Shown: positions 24,072 through 35,656, numbered from the stretch's first letter. The stretch is DNA of 64,000 bases from Halicephalobus mephisto (GCA_009193035.1 SWDT01000003.1:620001-684000), one strand, 5' to 3'. Translations and numbers: made by a program. The notes: a model not told the origin generated them from the letters alone.

Positions 24072-26034
24072 GAATCTGAAAGCAAAATAAAGTAATACAC
24101 AGATAACTAAAAACTAGAAGGAAAGTAAAAAGTAAGTTCAGAGCTTGTAATAAATTTAAAAATTAAACTATTCATATAAAAATTCTGTCAGATAAGGGTA
24201 AATGATGGATAAAACAAGTTAAATAATGGACAAATAATTACAATAATAAAGAGGAAAATTAAATTACTCATAAGAATCACTAGATTGAGACTAAGAATAG
24301 AGAAAAAGTACAGTAATACACGGACAATTACAATAATAAAGAGAAAAATCAAATTATTCATATAAGAATCACTAGATTGAGACTAAGAATAGAAAAAAAG
24401 TACAGTAATACACGAATAATTACAATAATAAAGAGGAAAATCAAATTATTCATATAAGAATTCTATCAAATCAGAGTAAATGATGGATAAAAAAGCAAAG
24501 TAATGAACAAATAATTATAATAAAGCATAAAAATCCAAGTTGATCATCAATCAAACATAACCCAAAATATCCATATTAAAATCTTGTTAGATTAGGATTA
24601 ATATTAAGTATAAAACAAAATGACACTTGAATAATTACAACAATAGGGAAAAGAAGATTTCATTTTTCTATTTAATCAAAAAAAAACAAAAATATTCATG
24701 TTCAAAAAATTCGGATTAGGCTAAATAATGGTTTAAAAAACGAAGAAATACATGTTTAATTTTATCAATATAAAGCAATATAAAAAGAGAGAATTTAAAG
24801 TTGCAATTAGTCGAGGAAAAGTAGAAATATTCTTAAAAACAAAAGTGAAGCTGAACTATCAGTTTTCGCGTCGAGAGCGAACGTCCAACGAAGATCACCT
24901 GCGCTTTACGAAAGTTGATTAAAATTGAAATTTTTATTTTCCGTTTTGAGACACAATTTATGAATTTTATCTACTTTTAAAAAGTAATTTTATTATTAAA
25001 ATTAATAATCAACGTTTTTTACAAAAATTAATTAAAATTGAAATTTCTACTTTTCGCTTTGAGACACAATTTATGAATTTTGTTTACTTTTAAAAAGTAA
25101 TTAATTTTATTATTAAAATTAATAATCAACGTTTTTTACAAAAATTAATGACCAAATTTCCTCATTGAAATTTAGACTTTTCGTTCTAAGATACGACTTT
25201 CGAGTAGTTTTTAGTTTGAAAAATCTAGATATCTAGTTCTATCTATTTAAGTAAGACATTTTTTTGAAAAAAAATTCATAAATGTTGTCTTAGCAAGAAA
25301 AGTCTAATTTTAATGTCGAACTTTGACGTTGAACTTTCATGACCAACTTTAATGCCAAACTTTGATAGTCAACTTTGATTTTAAATTTTGACGTTGAACT
25401 TTGACATTAAATTTTAATGATCAACTTTGATGACTAACTTTGATATTGAATTTTGACTACCAACTTTAATGTCGAACTTTGATCTCAAATTTTGATAGTC
25501 AACTTTGACTACCAACTTTGAAGATCAACTTCCATAAAATTTGCTTCGGAATTCATTTCTGCAATTACAAATAATTTCACAAATACCGTACTCATATTTT
25601 CCTTTTATGAATTTTATTTTTAGAATTCTACAGTAAGACTGAAATCAACTAGTCTTATTGCTTCAGAATTTCCTCCAGAAATTCAACTTTTAATTTTTAT
25701 TGCACAAAAACGAATTTTATGGAATTTTTATCAAAAAAATCTTCGTTAAATCTAAAATAAACAAAATTAAAAATTCATGAAACATGGAATTTTTTTATTT
25801 AAAAACTTTTTTCTTATTTTTTAACGAAATCGAAGACAGTGAAGACCCAGTCGTCGAAACCAGAGGACCGTCAAGCCGCGTCTTGTCAAATCGTCCTCTG
25901 AATTAACTGGTAAAAGAACACAACGCCAAGCACGCCAAACAGGACACGACGGGACTCGAATTTTACCTCATTTATTTCATTTACTTCATTTACCTCATTG
26001 TAATATTTGTTTTATTTTTATTATTTTCGCTTTT
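24072..26034. other. Intergenic spacer upstream of the LRPPRC-like gene
   Basis: Nearly 2 kb without a supported gene. It contains near-repeats ('attattcatataagaatc' and 'aagtacagtaatacac' several times, 24160-24480), two copies of a 'aatttatgaattttgt.tactttt' block (24955-25130), and the minisatellite at 25313-25535. A G+C-richer stretch at about 24840-24925 could be an upstream noncoding exon or promoter of the minus-strand gene. A short G+C-rich segment at 25830-25960 has open frames but no matching splice sites and may be transposon residue. Confidence 0.4.
25313..25535. repeat. Degenerate 15-17 bp minisatellite
   Basis: About fourteen units of the form 'aactttgat.t.' ('gaactttgacgtt', 'caactttgatgac', 'caactttaatgtc') follow one another with small changes in spacing. 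Confidence 0.7.
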
Positions 26035-26150
26035 ATTATTTTTTTATCACCACCGGCTTACTTGACTATTACGTAAGCAAGTCAGAGTACGCGGTCTCGA
26101 AAGGAAATACCTTACGTGCCAGACGGTGGGCGTACTGTTTGCTTTGCAGA
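26035..26150 (-). repeat. Diverged inverted copy of the repeat at 29147-29239
   Basis: Read on the minus strand, this stretch follows the same order of blocks as the two direct repeats at 29 kb: 'gtactgt', 'cacgta', 'ggaaat'/'ctctcgagacc' equivalents, 'ttacgtaatagtca' and 'gataaaaaaa'. Identity is moderate with small indels. It places the ionotropic-receptor-like gene between inverted copies. Confidence 0.6.
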
Positions 26151-26159
26151 CTGGATGTT

Positions 26160-26300
26160 AGTAGGTTATATAATTCTCATGTCCTTACTATTATAATATA
26201 TATAATCCTCATGTTTTTATTATTACATATATAATCCTCGTGTTTTTATTATTATTGCATATATAATCCTCATGTCCTTACTATCGTTATTGTTCGTGTA
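26160..26300. repeat. Tandem 'atataatcctcatgt' repeat
   Basis: Four units of about 27-37 bp contain 'atataatcctcatgtccttactatta' or close variants with 'tttttattatta'. Confidence 0.65.
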
Positions 26301-26497
26301 TTAAAGAGGCTACCGTTATCTCTCAACCCTTACGCGAATCTACTTAGATCACGGTTTTATTACTACTGTTACTATTATTATTTTATTCCCTTTCCTATTT
26401 ACTACTATTGTTATTATTTTTTGTTTCATTATACTTGTATCGCTGTTTTTGTTTCTTGCTGTTAAAAAAAGGCTTTTCTGGTATCCTCGACATTGAA

Positions 26498-28770
26498 ATG
26501 CAAAAGTTGAGATTGGTTGGATTTAAAAATTACGAACCAGCGGTCATGTTTTCGGCCAACTGCCATCAATGGGCGATTAAAAACTGCACTCATCCCGGAT
26601 CCGATGTTGAATTCTTAGTTATGCTTCTGGAAATGGCCAATCTCGATTATGAATTGATTCAGGAAGACCTGAATTCGACCCGGATTGTGGACTTCATCGA
26701 ACACAACTTAGCCGATTTGTCTCTAGTGGCCTTGAGGATTATCCCCCAGAGGATGCAGGAGGTCGCCTTCACACATCCTATTAATTTCCTTCAGTTTGGG
26801 TACTACGGTAATTTTTTATAGAAATTAAGGATTAAAATTATTCCGAAATTTTCCCGGTGCAAATTTCTGACGTTGATTCCAAATTTTTGTCGAATTCTGG
26901 AAGATTCTAGAAAACTTTAGTAAGATCCTGGAAGGTTTCAGAAGTTTATAAGATTCTAGAAAACTCCGAAAATTCTAAAAGATCTCAGCAAGATTTTAGA
27001 AATCTCCAAAAATTCCACATGATTTTATAAATTTCCAAAAACTACCTAAAATACAAATTTTCACTTTTTAGTGAAGGAACTGACAAGTCGGGAATCAGAT
27101 GAATTCCTTCTGAAGACCTTCGAGATCGACGTCTACATGACCCTTGTTCTGACCTTCGGAATCGTCGCTACCGTATTCTACTTGTTGTTTCACAGATTTA
27201 ACTACAAGGAATGGTTCTGGCTGACATTTGCCGGATTCTTCAACCAACACAAGGTCCTGATAAGCAAAAAAACGAGTTTTATGATTCTGACGGCTTCTTG
27301 GTGGTTTTTTTCGTTTTTAACAATTTGTTTCTATCAAGCAAAAATGAAATATTTTCTAACTGGATCTCTGGAAAAAGGAATTGATTTTTATAATTTAAAT
27401 CAGCTCCTGGATAAACTGGAATTCGGGAAATGGACAGCTTACCAGACGGACGACGGCTACAAACCTTCGATGTACTGTACTCCGGAACAGTGTAAAAGAA
27501 TCAGAATGTTGGAAAAAACGGGAAAGTAAGAAAATTTCAAAATTTTCTAAAATTAAATTTTAAAATTTTTAGGATTTTATTTAATTTTTTACAAAAGTTT
27601 AATTTTAATTTCTTTGTTTTTAAAACTTTTTTGATTTTTTATTCATTTTTAGAATTTTTATTAAATTTAAAATTTTTTAATTTTTGTTAAATTTTTAGAA
27701 TTTAAAATTTTTTAATTTTTAATAAATTTTTAGAATTTTAATTTTTTTTGTTTTTAGAATAATCAATATATCAAATAATGTCGATATGGATGATATCATT
27801 AAGAAACAACCGTACACAATGTCCTTTGCTGGTTACAATTACGACTATGCTCCGCACGACGTGAATATCCTGGATAAAGAAAACAAGATACTGTTTATCC
27901 GGGACAACACTATCTCCGTTGAGATGCTGGGATTCGCCATCAGAAAGTCAGTTTTTTATGGAAAATTTACGAAAAAATTAAAAATTTTCTAGAATTAAAA
28001 AAATTTGGAATCTTATGAAGGTTTCAGAATCTGTAAAAATTCATAGAGAATTCTGAATTTCTCTAGAATTTCAGAAAAGTTTTAGAATTTTTATGGAAAT
28101 TAATAGAGAATTCTAAAAAAGTTTCAGAAGTCTGAATTTCTCTAGAATTTTATAAAAGTTTCAGAATTTTTACAAAAGTTAGAGAATTCTAAAATTTTCT
28201 AGAATCCTAAAAAAGTTTCAGAATTTTGGATTTCTCTAGAATTTTAGAAAAGTTTCAAAATTTTTACGGAAGTTAGAGAATTCTAAAATTTTCCAGAATC
28301 CTAAAAAAGTTTCAGAATTCTGACAGAAATTAATAGAGAATTCTAAAATTTAAAAAAAATTTTAAAATTTTTTTAGGAATCTTACTGTAGAATTGGAACT
28401 TCTGAACAGAGGAATTGCCAGGTTTTCCTCCTCGTACCCGAACTTCCGGTCCAGGTACACCAGTCCCCTGCCCAGGTACCAAAGAAACACCTTTGAAAAT
28501 CAGGCTTTCTCCCTCACTCTTCTACATATGAATTTTTTATTTTATTTTTACTTTTTTCTCATCGGCACGGCCATTACCGCCTTCGGCATCGAGTTTCTTC
28601 ATTTTAGATACAATTGGAAAACTGGAACGAAGTTTAATTTCGGCGAATTTCGTCAACAATCGCCGAATTCGAATATAAATTTCGAAAAAAGAAAATTAAA
28701 ACATGTTTTAACTGATAAAATCAGATTTTTAACTGCGAGAAATAGTTACGATTTGACGAAATTTAATTAA
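26498..28770 (+). CDS. Ionotropic glutamate receptor-like protein, divergent nematode type
   Basis: Likely ligand-gated channel subunit or receptor in the plasma membrane. Exons 26498-26807, 27072-27525, 27758-27946 and 28377-28770 join in phase to give 448 aa. The start 'KLRLVGFKNYEPAVMF' resembles the first strand of the ligand-binding lobe. Transmembrane segments are at about 124-143, about 172-195 (the M3 position, 'FSFLTICFYQAKMKYFLTG') and about 369-392, with a second lobe between M3 and the last helix. The usual M3 SYTANLAAF-type sequence is strongly altered. The ATG used is the first in this frame; the frame stays open upstream to about 26348 with a hydrophobic stretch but no ATG, so a missing first exon with the signal peptide is possible. 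Confidence 0.75.
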
Positions 28771-29064
28771 TTTATTTTTATAGATGTATAAAAAATGAAA
28801 AATATAAAAATCGTTTTTATTGAAATAAAAAAATCAATTTTTTTAAAATAGAATTTTATAAAAAATTTCGAAAATTTAAAGATTTTTGAAAATTTTTTAG
28901 AAATTTAAAGGTTTTTGGAAATTTTTAAAAAATAAAATAGTTTTAGAACTCTTTAGAATCCAATAAAAAATCCTGAAATTTGTAGAAAACATGAAAAATT
29001 ATGAACGTTGGATCTCGGTGTAGTTGTATGAGAGATGAGGGATATCAGATTTTCTTATATATCT

Positions 29065-29135
29065 GAATAATGATAACAATAACAATAATAATATTAATAA
29101 TAATAATATTAATAATAATAATAAGAATCTAACAC
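29065..29135. repeat. AT-rich microsatellite (AATAAT-type)
   Basis: A run of 'aataata/aataataat' units next to the first direct repeat. Confidence 0.7.
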
Positions 29136-29146
29136 TCGGTCTGTGT

Positions 29147-29239
29147 GTGTACAGTACACCCGCTGTTTAGTACGTGGGGATTTCCTCTCGAGACCCGGCT
29201 TACTTACGCAATAGTCAGTTAATACACCGATAAAAAAAC
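29147..29239 (+). repeat. Left direct repeat flanking a palindromic element
   Basis: About 93 bp from 'gtgtacagtacacccgctg' to 'gttaatacaccgataaaaaa'. It is almost identical to 29588-29680 (one clear substitution, 'tttagtacg' against 'tttaatacg', and a slightly different A run). The 331-bp palindrome lies between the two. Confidence 0.85.
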
Positions 29240-29240
29240 A

Positions 29241-29571
29241 CAAGTTTTTTGAAATCACGTCTAACTGGATGGAATTAACACGTAAGAGCTTTTGATAATA
29301 GTTTTTATATTATTTGATTCTAAGTGTAATCGATAACAGGATTGTAATCCAACATAAGACTGATTCTAATTGAATGTAATCAACGTGTTTCGACCATGTT
29401 TGTCCCTGGTTGGAAAGGTATTAGTACGTTGATTACACTGAATTAGAATCAATCTTCTGTTGGATTGTAATTCTGTCATTAATTACACTTAGAATCAAAT
29501 AATGTAAAAACTATTATCAAAAGCTCTTACGTGTTAATTCCATCCAGTTAGACGTGATTTCAAAAAACTTG
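29241..29571. mobile_element. Palindromic foldback MITE
   Basis: The arms 29241-29390 and 29421-29571 are reverse complements with few mismatches: 'caagttttttgaaatcacg' opens the element and its complement closes it, and 'gaatgtaatcaacgt' is mirrored by 'acgttgattacactgaatt'. A loop of about 30 bp ('gtttcgaccatgtttgtccc...') separates them. No coding capacity is present. The transcript could fold into a long hairpin. Confidence 0.85.
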
Positions 29572-29587
29572 TAAGTATTCGATTTAT

Positions 29588-29680
29588 TGTGTACAGTACA
29601 CCCGCTGTTTAATACGTGGGGATTTCCTCTCGAGACCCGGCTTACTTACGCAATAGTCAGTTAATACACCGATAAAAAAC
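29588..29680 (+). repeat. Right direct repeat flanking a palindromic element
   Basis: Second copy of the 93-bp repeat described at 29147-29239. A diverged inverted copy is at 26035-26150. Confidence 0.85.
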
Positions 29681-29777
29681 AAAAATTTATTTTGAACATT
29701 TTCCAAATTTCGAAAATTATAAATTTTTTTAAAAGTATTTTAATTTTATAAATTTGAATTCGAATTTTTCGTCGCTA

Positions 29778-30964
29778 TCAGCTTTCAAAATCTTTATCGT
29801 TGTCTTCGTCATCTCTACTCTCGGATATATCTGAAAGAAAAATTATAATTTTTTAAAACATTTTTATTTTCATTACCTCTTCTACGGTTGTTAATGGCCC
29901 TTTTGAAACTAGCTTCAAAGTTCTCTGAAGGTTTAGGTTTCGGAGGAGGATGTGACGGTAATGAATTCTGAACTTTTTTCTTCAGTTTCTTTTTATCAAA
30001 GTTGCGAATTCCATCAAGGAAATTTGCAGGTTTGGCATTTGAGGTAGAATTTTCCAAAGGAGGAAGTTGAGAAGAATTATTCCCAGAGGGTGGTTGGGAT
30101 ACAGGAGGAGGGTTATTCCCAGAAGGTGGTTGGGGTGCAGCAGGAGGGTTATTCCCAGAGGGTAGTTGGGGTGCAGGAGGAGGACCGTTAATAGGAGCTA
30201 AGGGCGGTGGTGGAGGAATATTTGATGGAGGTCCATTCTTCGATGACGATGGATTAGGATTACTGGCATTTACAGTATGATTGTTTTGTTGAGTTACTGA
30301 AGGTTCTTTTTTCTTTTTTTCTTGAACAACAACTTTTATTTTTTTTTTCAATTTTTCAAAGTCATTCTGGTTTCCGAATTCGATTCGGATTCTGTTATGG
30401 TCGTCCTTCTGACCTGGGCGTTTTATGACGAGAGTTTTCTCAGTACACTCATCCGGCATAATCACGTATTTCCCAGTACTGTAGATTAGTCTATGAGGAA
30501 CTACTCCAAAAAAAAAACTTACAGTATTTCCGTCGTCAACAACCTTCTGCTTTCTCCGCTCCTGACGTTAGGGTCGTCGGAACTCAGGACAGATAGGGGC
30601 ATCGCCATGCCTTTGCTGGCCACTTTCAGGATCCCCGTGCAAGTCAACTCAGTACCGGATCCGTCTGCTTTCATCGACTCATATTTTACCTAAATTTCGT
30701 CAATTATAAAGTAGTCCTAAATTATTTAAAAGAAATAAATTTTCCACTCGAGACCTGGAAACTTTAATTTTTCTTATTTACTAAGTAATTCAGAAAGTTA
30801 AAATTATTTCATTTCTTACATAATTATTCTAAAAATACTGATTCAAAAAATATAAAAATCATCGAAAAAATGAAAATTTAAAATTCATTTGGTCCGAACG
30901 AAAGATTAAAAAATAATTCTTAGGTACAATTGTGAAGATAAATTACCATTATTCCTTCAGCCAT
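29778..30964 (-). CDS. Small WASP-like protein with WH2, connector and acidic tail
   Basis: Predicted actin-nucleation promoting protein of 279 aa. Exons: 30964-30947, 30689-30523, 30478-29877 and 29830-29778; the second intron is only 44 nt. The C-terminus reads as a VCA module: WH2 actin-binding motif at about 215-232 (FLDGIRNFDKKKLKKKV), connector-like 'ASFKRAINNRRR', then the acidic end 'DDEDNDKDFES', which would engage Arp2/3. Before it come a lysine-rich stretch and a proline-rich region (NIPPPPPLAP, repeated QPPSGNN units). The first 110 residues form an uncharacterised globular part with beta-strand-like text; it is not an obvious WH1 or CRIB domain. A GTTCAG acceptor sits 4 nt before the ATG. 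Family placement is inference from motif order. Confidence 0.72.
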
Positions 30965-32027
30965 GTTTCTGAACAAAAAGAAATCCTGAAAAACGTCGAT
31001 TAAATTAAATTAAATTCTAAGTTACATGATTTAAAAACGATAAAAATCAATAAAAGACAAAGTGACAATTTTCTTTTTCTTCTCAGTTATCAGTCGACTG
31101 CTTATAAAATTAATCAATAAAAAAACTGTCTGTTTTGAAACATAATATTTCGAATTTTTTTCATTAGTTTAAAAGTAATTTCACACAACTTTGTAATTCA
31201 CGATCGAATTAGGTCTAAAAATAAAACAATTGCATTTTAAGGAATTGGAAGAAGGTTTTGAATTTCGTAGGTTTATAGATTTTAAAGGTTTTCTCAGACA
31301 CAATAGAGCCTGATGGTTTGAGAGAAGATGTTTTCAAACACAATAAAGCCTGAGGATTTGGAGGGAGGAAGACTTGAACCTGATGAAGGGGAATTCCTAT
31401 ACCTTGGATGAGGATATTCATCTCGGACTTGGACTTGAGCATCTCACTTCAAGCACGTCCCCTCAGCTTAGGTCTTCTCAATTCCTATCTCAAACTGACA
31501 ACTCAGAACCCTTATATTGAGACTGCCACGAAGTATGGAATTTTTATGAAGTGATATTTCTTAATTAAAAAGACGAAACTTATTTTTGAAGAACGAAGTC
31601 GGAGAAAACAGACACAGGATCTCTGCAGGCGAATCGGAAAGTGTATCTGCTAGACCTTGTGCCAGCTCGGAAGACTCAACCGGAAACACAAGGCTCAGGG
31701 TATCTGAGAAGCGGCTGTACTGTAGACACTGAATTGAGATGGAATCGTCTTCTTCTGTTCCCCACCGAAAAGGTAACTTCGCCTCTGGTATTTTCGATTT
31801 TCCTTGACAGCGTCCGGGATGTAGGCCACATGCCAGAGGGGATCCAGGGATAATCAAAACTTGTACAACATTGAAAAAAAGTGATTTCAATCAGTTCATA
31901 AAACAACTAAAACAACATCTTTGAAGTCTTCTAAAGTAGATTGTTTATTCAAATTTTTCGCATTCATGTCTTTTTATATATTTTCTTCATTCATTGATTT
32001 TTCTGATGTGTCTCTTCAACGCAGAAA
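30965..32027. other. Intergenic spacer with a G+C-rich segment of unclear status
   Basis: The first 240 bp are AT-rich. At 31255-31370 a 40-bp unit ('gttttc..acacaata.agcctga.g.tttg') is duplicated. The segment 31565-31855 is G+C-rich; a 'gtaacttc...ccttgacag' stretch (31781-31816) looks like a tiny plus-strand intron, while the minus strand has a 110-codon open frame. I could not link either to a start or to a known family. A CAACGCAG acceptor lies 3 nt before the ATG of the next gene. Confidence 0.35.
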
Positions 32028-32669
32028 ATGAGTGATCACGACAAAATAAGTGTTTTTCTACAACTTCGCCCCTAATTTTACTCAATTTTAGAGCTCTTCA
32101 TCTTCTAGCGGAAAAGATCATTCTTTCGAGTTCTTGGCCATTCCGTACAATGATTTCGATGTTTTGGTCAGCGACATCGATGAGAGAGAGCTTCAAGCAA
32201 TTGGCAAAGGCAATGAAATTGAGCATTTGGGCCCCGGCACTTTCTCTTCTCCGCCTTTTCCAATAAGCGGCATTATTCATGGTAGAAACATCCGCTACAT
32301 GATTCCGTTGGTTGTTCAACGTGCAAGAAAGCCGAATTCGAAAGCCGTCAACATTTGGTTTCTCGTGGAGACTGGATCACCTTTTACTTGCCTCACCGAA
32401 AAGTCATTGAAAGCATTCTTTGGCACCGGTAATGTTGTGGCCAGCGATGAACATGAAGTCTGCTATTTTGCAATTCAGATTTATTTTTCATTTGTTTAAA
32501 ATCTGATGAATAATTTTATGTTTAGGATCAAAGCAGCCGAATCGAGTGCAAATGTTCGAAGGGCAATTTCGACTTCGTCAACATTCTTGGAGCGGATGCG
32601 ATGTGCAAGCTGAAGTTATCGATTGACGTGGACTGGGAGACCGATACGTTCAAGCTGATCAAAAAGTGA
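32028..32669 (+). CDS. Retropepsin-like aspartic protease-fold protein
   Basis: Small predicted protein of about 189 aa. Exons 32028-32051, 32092-32493 and 32526-32669 join in phase; a polyadenylation signal (aataaaa) follows at about 32710. The core 'VNIWFLVETGSPFTCLTEKSL' segment and the later 'FDFVNILGADAMCKL' match the two halves of a single-lobed retropepsin fold (flap-side DTGSP motif and hydrophobic-Gly ILGxD motif). The catalytic Asp is Glu here (ETG), so activity is doubtful. The last intron is very short (32 nt); another donor after 'DEHE' (32456) would remove 13 residues. Genes of this kind occur sporadically in animals, fungi and protists. It sits 0.5 kb from the virus-like debris that follows. 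Confidence 0.6.
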
Positions 32670-33186
32670 TTATTGTCTCTTGTACATTATAAAGCCGGGT
32701 TTAATGAAATAAAAATGTGTTCCCCATTTGTTCGTTATTGGTTTCATATTTGGCAAATTTTTGTTGGTTTTATTTAATATAATTGCGAGAGGTTTTTGAA
32801 AATTTTGTACTTTAGAAAATAAAGAAATAAATTTCTACTCACACCAACTTGTTTTCGACTGAATGTTGTAGAATTTATTCTTATTACAGAATTAAATACC
32901 TTAATAAAAATTTCACTGAACATGTTATTATTTTGATCAGTTTAGTTAAATACTTTATAACTGTTAGTTCTAAATTCTATAATGTCCATGAGCTAATGTA
33001 TCAATTTTATTTATTAAAATATATCTTTTATACTTTTCCCTACTATTATGATCACCGCTCAATGCAACTTTATTTTATTTAAAGTGTAAATTGTATGCTT
33101 TTTGGCTTGAATCAAAAATTGCTCTTTTCTAATTACTATACTTTCAAGTAAACATCTGTTGTAATCATCGACTTTTAAATTTTTGA
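32670..33186. other. AT-rich spacer
   Basis: No supported gene. The open frames here are made of A/T-rich low-complexity text. It marks the change from the retropepsin-like gene to the virus-like remnants. Confidence 0.4.
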
Positions 33187-33492
33187 CTACATTTTTTTAA
33201 CACTCTTTGATTTGTTAATCTTTTCGCCATCTCCGGTTTTATATGCATATTGTTTTGGTTTCAATGCAACAATTTCAGTCATAATAGTTCTATTTAGTTC
33301 ATCTTTAAACTTTCCAATTACTTTCTTATTTGTTTCGCCATATAATACATGATCTTTTGGATAATCACTAAAATCGAAATGTTCTTTCATCTCACTCATA
33401 TCTTTGTAGTGTTGGTTGTGTGGATGTCGATGGTGTGACATCTTGGGAGCTCCATGATTGAGCAGAAAACTGTTGGTTCCTACCATTAGCAA
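33187..33492 (-). pseudogene. DNA polymerase B fragment (Maverick/Polinton-type)
   Basis: About 85 residues match the C-terminal part of protein-primed B-family DNA polymerases as found in Mavericks: 'MKEHFDFSDYP' followed by a GKFKDE motif and a lysine-rich segment. The frame stops soon after and no further polymerase domain is seen upstream, so this is a short broken piece. It is the clearest evidence for the type of element. The family call comes from motif recognition only. Confidence 0.7.
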
Positions 33493-33699
33493 TTAAGCTT
33501 GTTTATCTCAACATAAACAGAATAAAAAGAGGAAAAGTCCTCGTTTGACCGAAGTCAAACTGGGATCAAATCAGAGTTGGATTTTCCCAACGACTGACTC
33601 TCTAACACTTTAGTCTCACTTCACAGGCGTCAGCTGACTGGGCGGAGCTTTGGGCATTCTCTCTAAGCCGTTCGCGATTTAACTCCTATCTTTATGCCT

Positions 33700-35290
33700 A
33701 CAGTATTAATAATTCTCCAAAACAATATTTTAATTTTCCTCAATTACCAAAATGTAATTTCAACTATAAAGACAAAATAAAAGCAAAAAACTATGAAATC
33801 TTTAAACCGAATACTATAGAATATATTTCAAACGTTCATTTATGCAAAAAAGTTGTCACTGAAGTTTCTTTATATACTGATTTATCTGGATATCAACATC
33901 TAATTGAAAAAGAAATTAATAATAAAGACATTAGGATAAAAGAATGTAATGACATGATAAAAAGTAAAGTCTGTGAATTTGGAACTTTGAAAAAAAGGTG
34001 AGCATTCTTTTCACACTAATAAGAAAGTTTCTATCGAATATCCAAACAGATTTACTAGTTTATTCAAAGCCAAGCATTATTTGAAAGAGAATTGTGTTTT
34101 CATTGAGACTAAAGTTTTTTCTCACTATAACCAAAGACGTCCTACTAATGTTCTAGTTGATATGAATGTGTGAATATTCAAAAGGTAGATGTAAGATTAA
34201 ACCAAATGAATTAATGGTTTGGGAAGTGAATGACAAATAAAACTGTAAATTCATTTCTATTGGAGTTCTTAAGGGCTACTTTAATGCTAAATTTTGGATC
34301 AATAATGATTATCAAATAGCTTTAAATTTAATAGATAACTTCACGACTGATTGTGGAAATAATTTACAATTAACCTCAGAGGGTTATGCGTTAAAATCTG
34401 TTAGAGAAAAAAGATCAGATCAGAATTCTGTTAAAACCTTTCAAGAAGCAGGAGAACTACAATATCTAGAAAATAATATCAAGAATCAATTAAGACATTT
34501 AACAGAAACTTTTTGTCAAATATTCAATGATCATAATGAAATTTTAGAAATTTTGTTGAAGGAGAATCCAAAGAAATTTATTCGAAAAGTCTCAAATTAT
34601 ACTGCAGTTGATGTTAAAGTAATTAATAATAGTATTATTGAAGTTAAATTCTGTAAAGAAGTTGATAATAACCTGATTGAATTTACTGGTCTAAATGATA
34701 TTAAAGGTTATATACCTATAAAAATTAGAAAGTATAATGATAAAATTTGGTATATGAAAGACGATGTCATTACTAATAATCTTAGTTTCCACAACATTAA
34801 TATCTCTAATTTAAAAAACATTCAAATAAAGAATAACTATGACTTACGGCTTTTAAATACTAAAGTAATTTTTAAATAACATATTTTCAATGATGTGAAG
34901 ACTGATATCGAAGAAGAATTACTAAATGAGATGAGGCAGATGTCAAATGCTGAAGTGGAATTAAAAGAAAATGAGCAGAACTCAGCGATACCCTATGAAA
35001 TCCTAAACGATTTGGATAGTTTATTCGAATCTTATTACTTGAAGTACTGGAGAGTTTATGTAACAATTGCTTCAACACTAATTATTGTATTTTTTGCTAG
35101 ATCTTTGATTTATATTGTATCACCTCATTTTTTTAAATAAAAGGGAACAAAGTAAAGTAAAATTAGTTTCGATTAAAGAAGAGTTATTTTCAAGTGAAAA
35201 AATAGAAATGAAACCTCTTAAAGTTGAAAGAAAGGCAAGTTTAACTAACTTCCTATCTGTGCTCTCATTAATAAGAGTTAAAAAAATTTA
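33700..35290 (+). pseudogene. Broken viral-type membrane glycoprotein (fusogen-like)
   Basis: A long reading is interrupted by stops or frameshifts near 33999, 34170, 34237 and 34880. Its pieces show regularly spaced cysteines, an SKxCxFG-type element, a tryptophan/isoleucine-rich core and, near the end, a transmembrane helix (about 35055-35115) followed by a basic cytoplasmic tail. This layout suits an ectodomain-TM-tail envelope protein, and nematode Mavericks have been reported to carry a class III-like fusogen. The order next to a Maverick polymerase piece supports that reading; a glycoprotein from an endogenous negative-strand virus is the alternative. Clearly inactive as it stands. Confidence 0.5.
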
Positions 35291-35394
35291 AAATAATAGA
35301 TGGTGTTTGTGTTTTCGAGACGGAAAAAATAATAAAGATAAACTATAGATAAAAATATTAAATAATAAATCAAGCTGATCGAAGTCCATGATGA

Positions 35395-35656
35395 TAAGAG
35401 TCATGAGGAGAGTAGACCATTGATTAATGATTATGTTAAAATAATTAAAAAACCCAATAATAAAGTCTCATCAAAAAAGCCTAGAAAAAAGAAATTAACA
35501 AAGGCAAATAAAGAATTCGTCGATTATCTGGTAGGAAAAAATGTAACAGGTTCTGGATTTAAGACAATCCCTCCATATACTGAAAATAAGATTAATCATA
35601 ATTACTGTAATACTTCTAATAGAAGGGCACCTCCAATAGACGGGCATCATTTTTAA
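35395..35656 (+). pseudogene. Small basic virion-protein-like ORF in the element debris
   Basis: About 85 codons, very lysine-rich (KKPRKKKLTK), with a 'GKNVTGSGFKTIPPY' segment. Small basic glycine-containing proteins are usual among minor structural proteins of Maverick-like elements, and the position between two other element fragments fits. No clear start codon; identity is inferred from context. Confidence 0.35.

Noticed and set aside
25830..25960. G+C-rich segment as first exon of the ionotropic-receptor-like gene
   Set aside because: The open frame ends in a stop and no donor joins it in phase to the exon at 26498.
31561..31890. Minus-strand frame of 110 codons with protein-like composition
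   Set aside because: No ATG in good context, no matching splice sites and no recognised family; reported only as part of the spacer.
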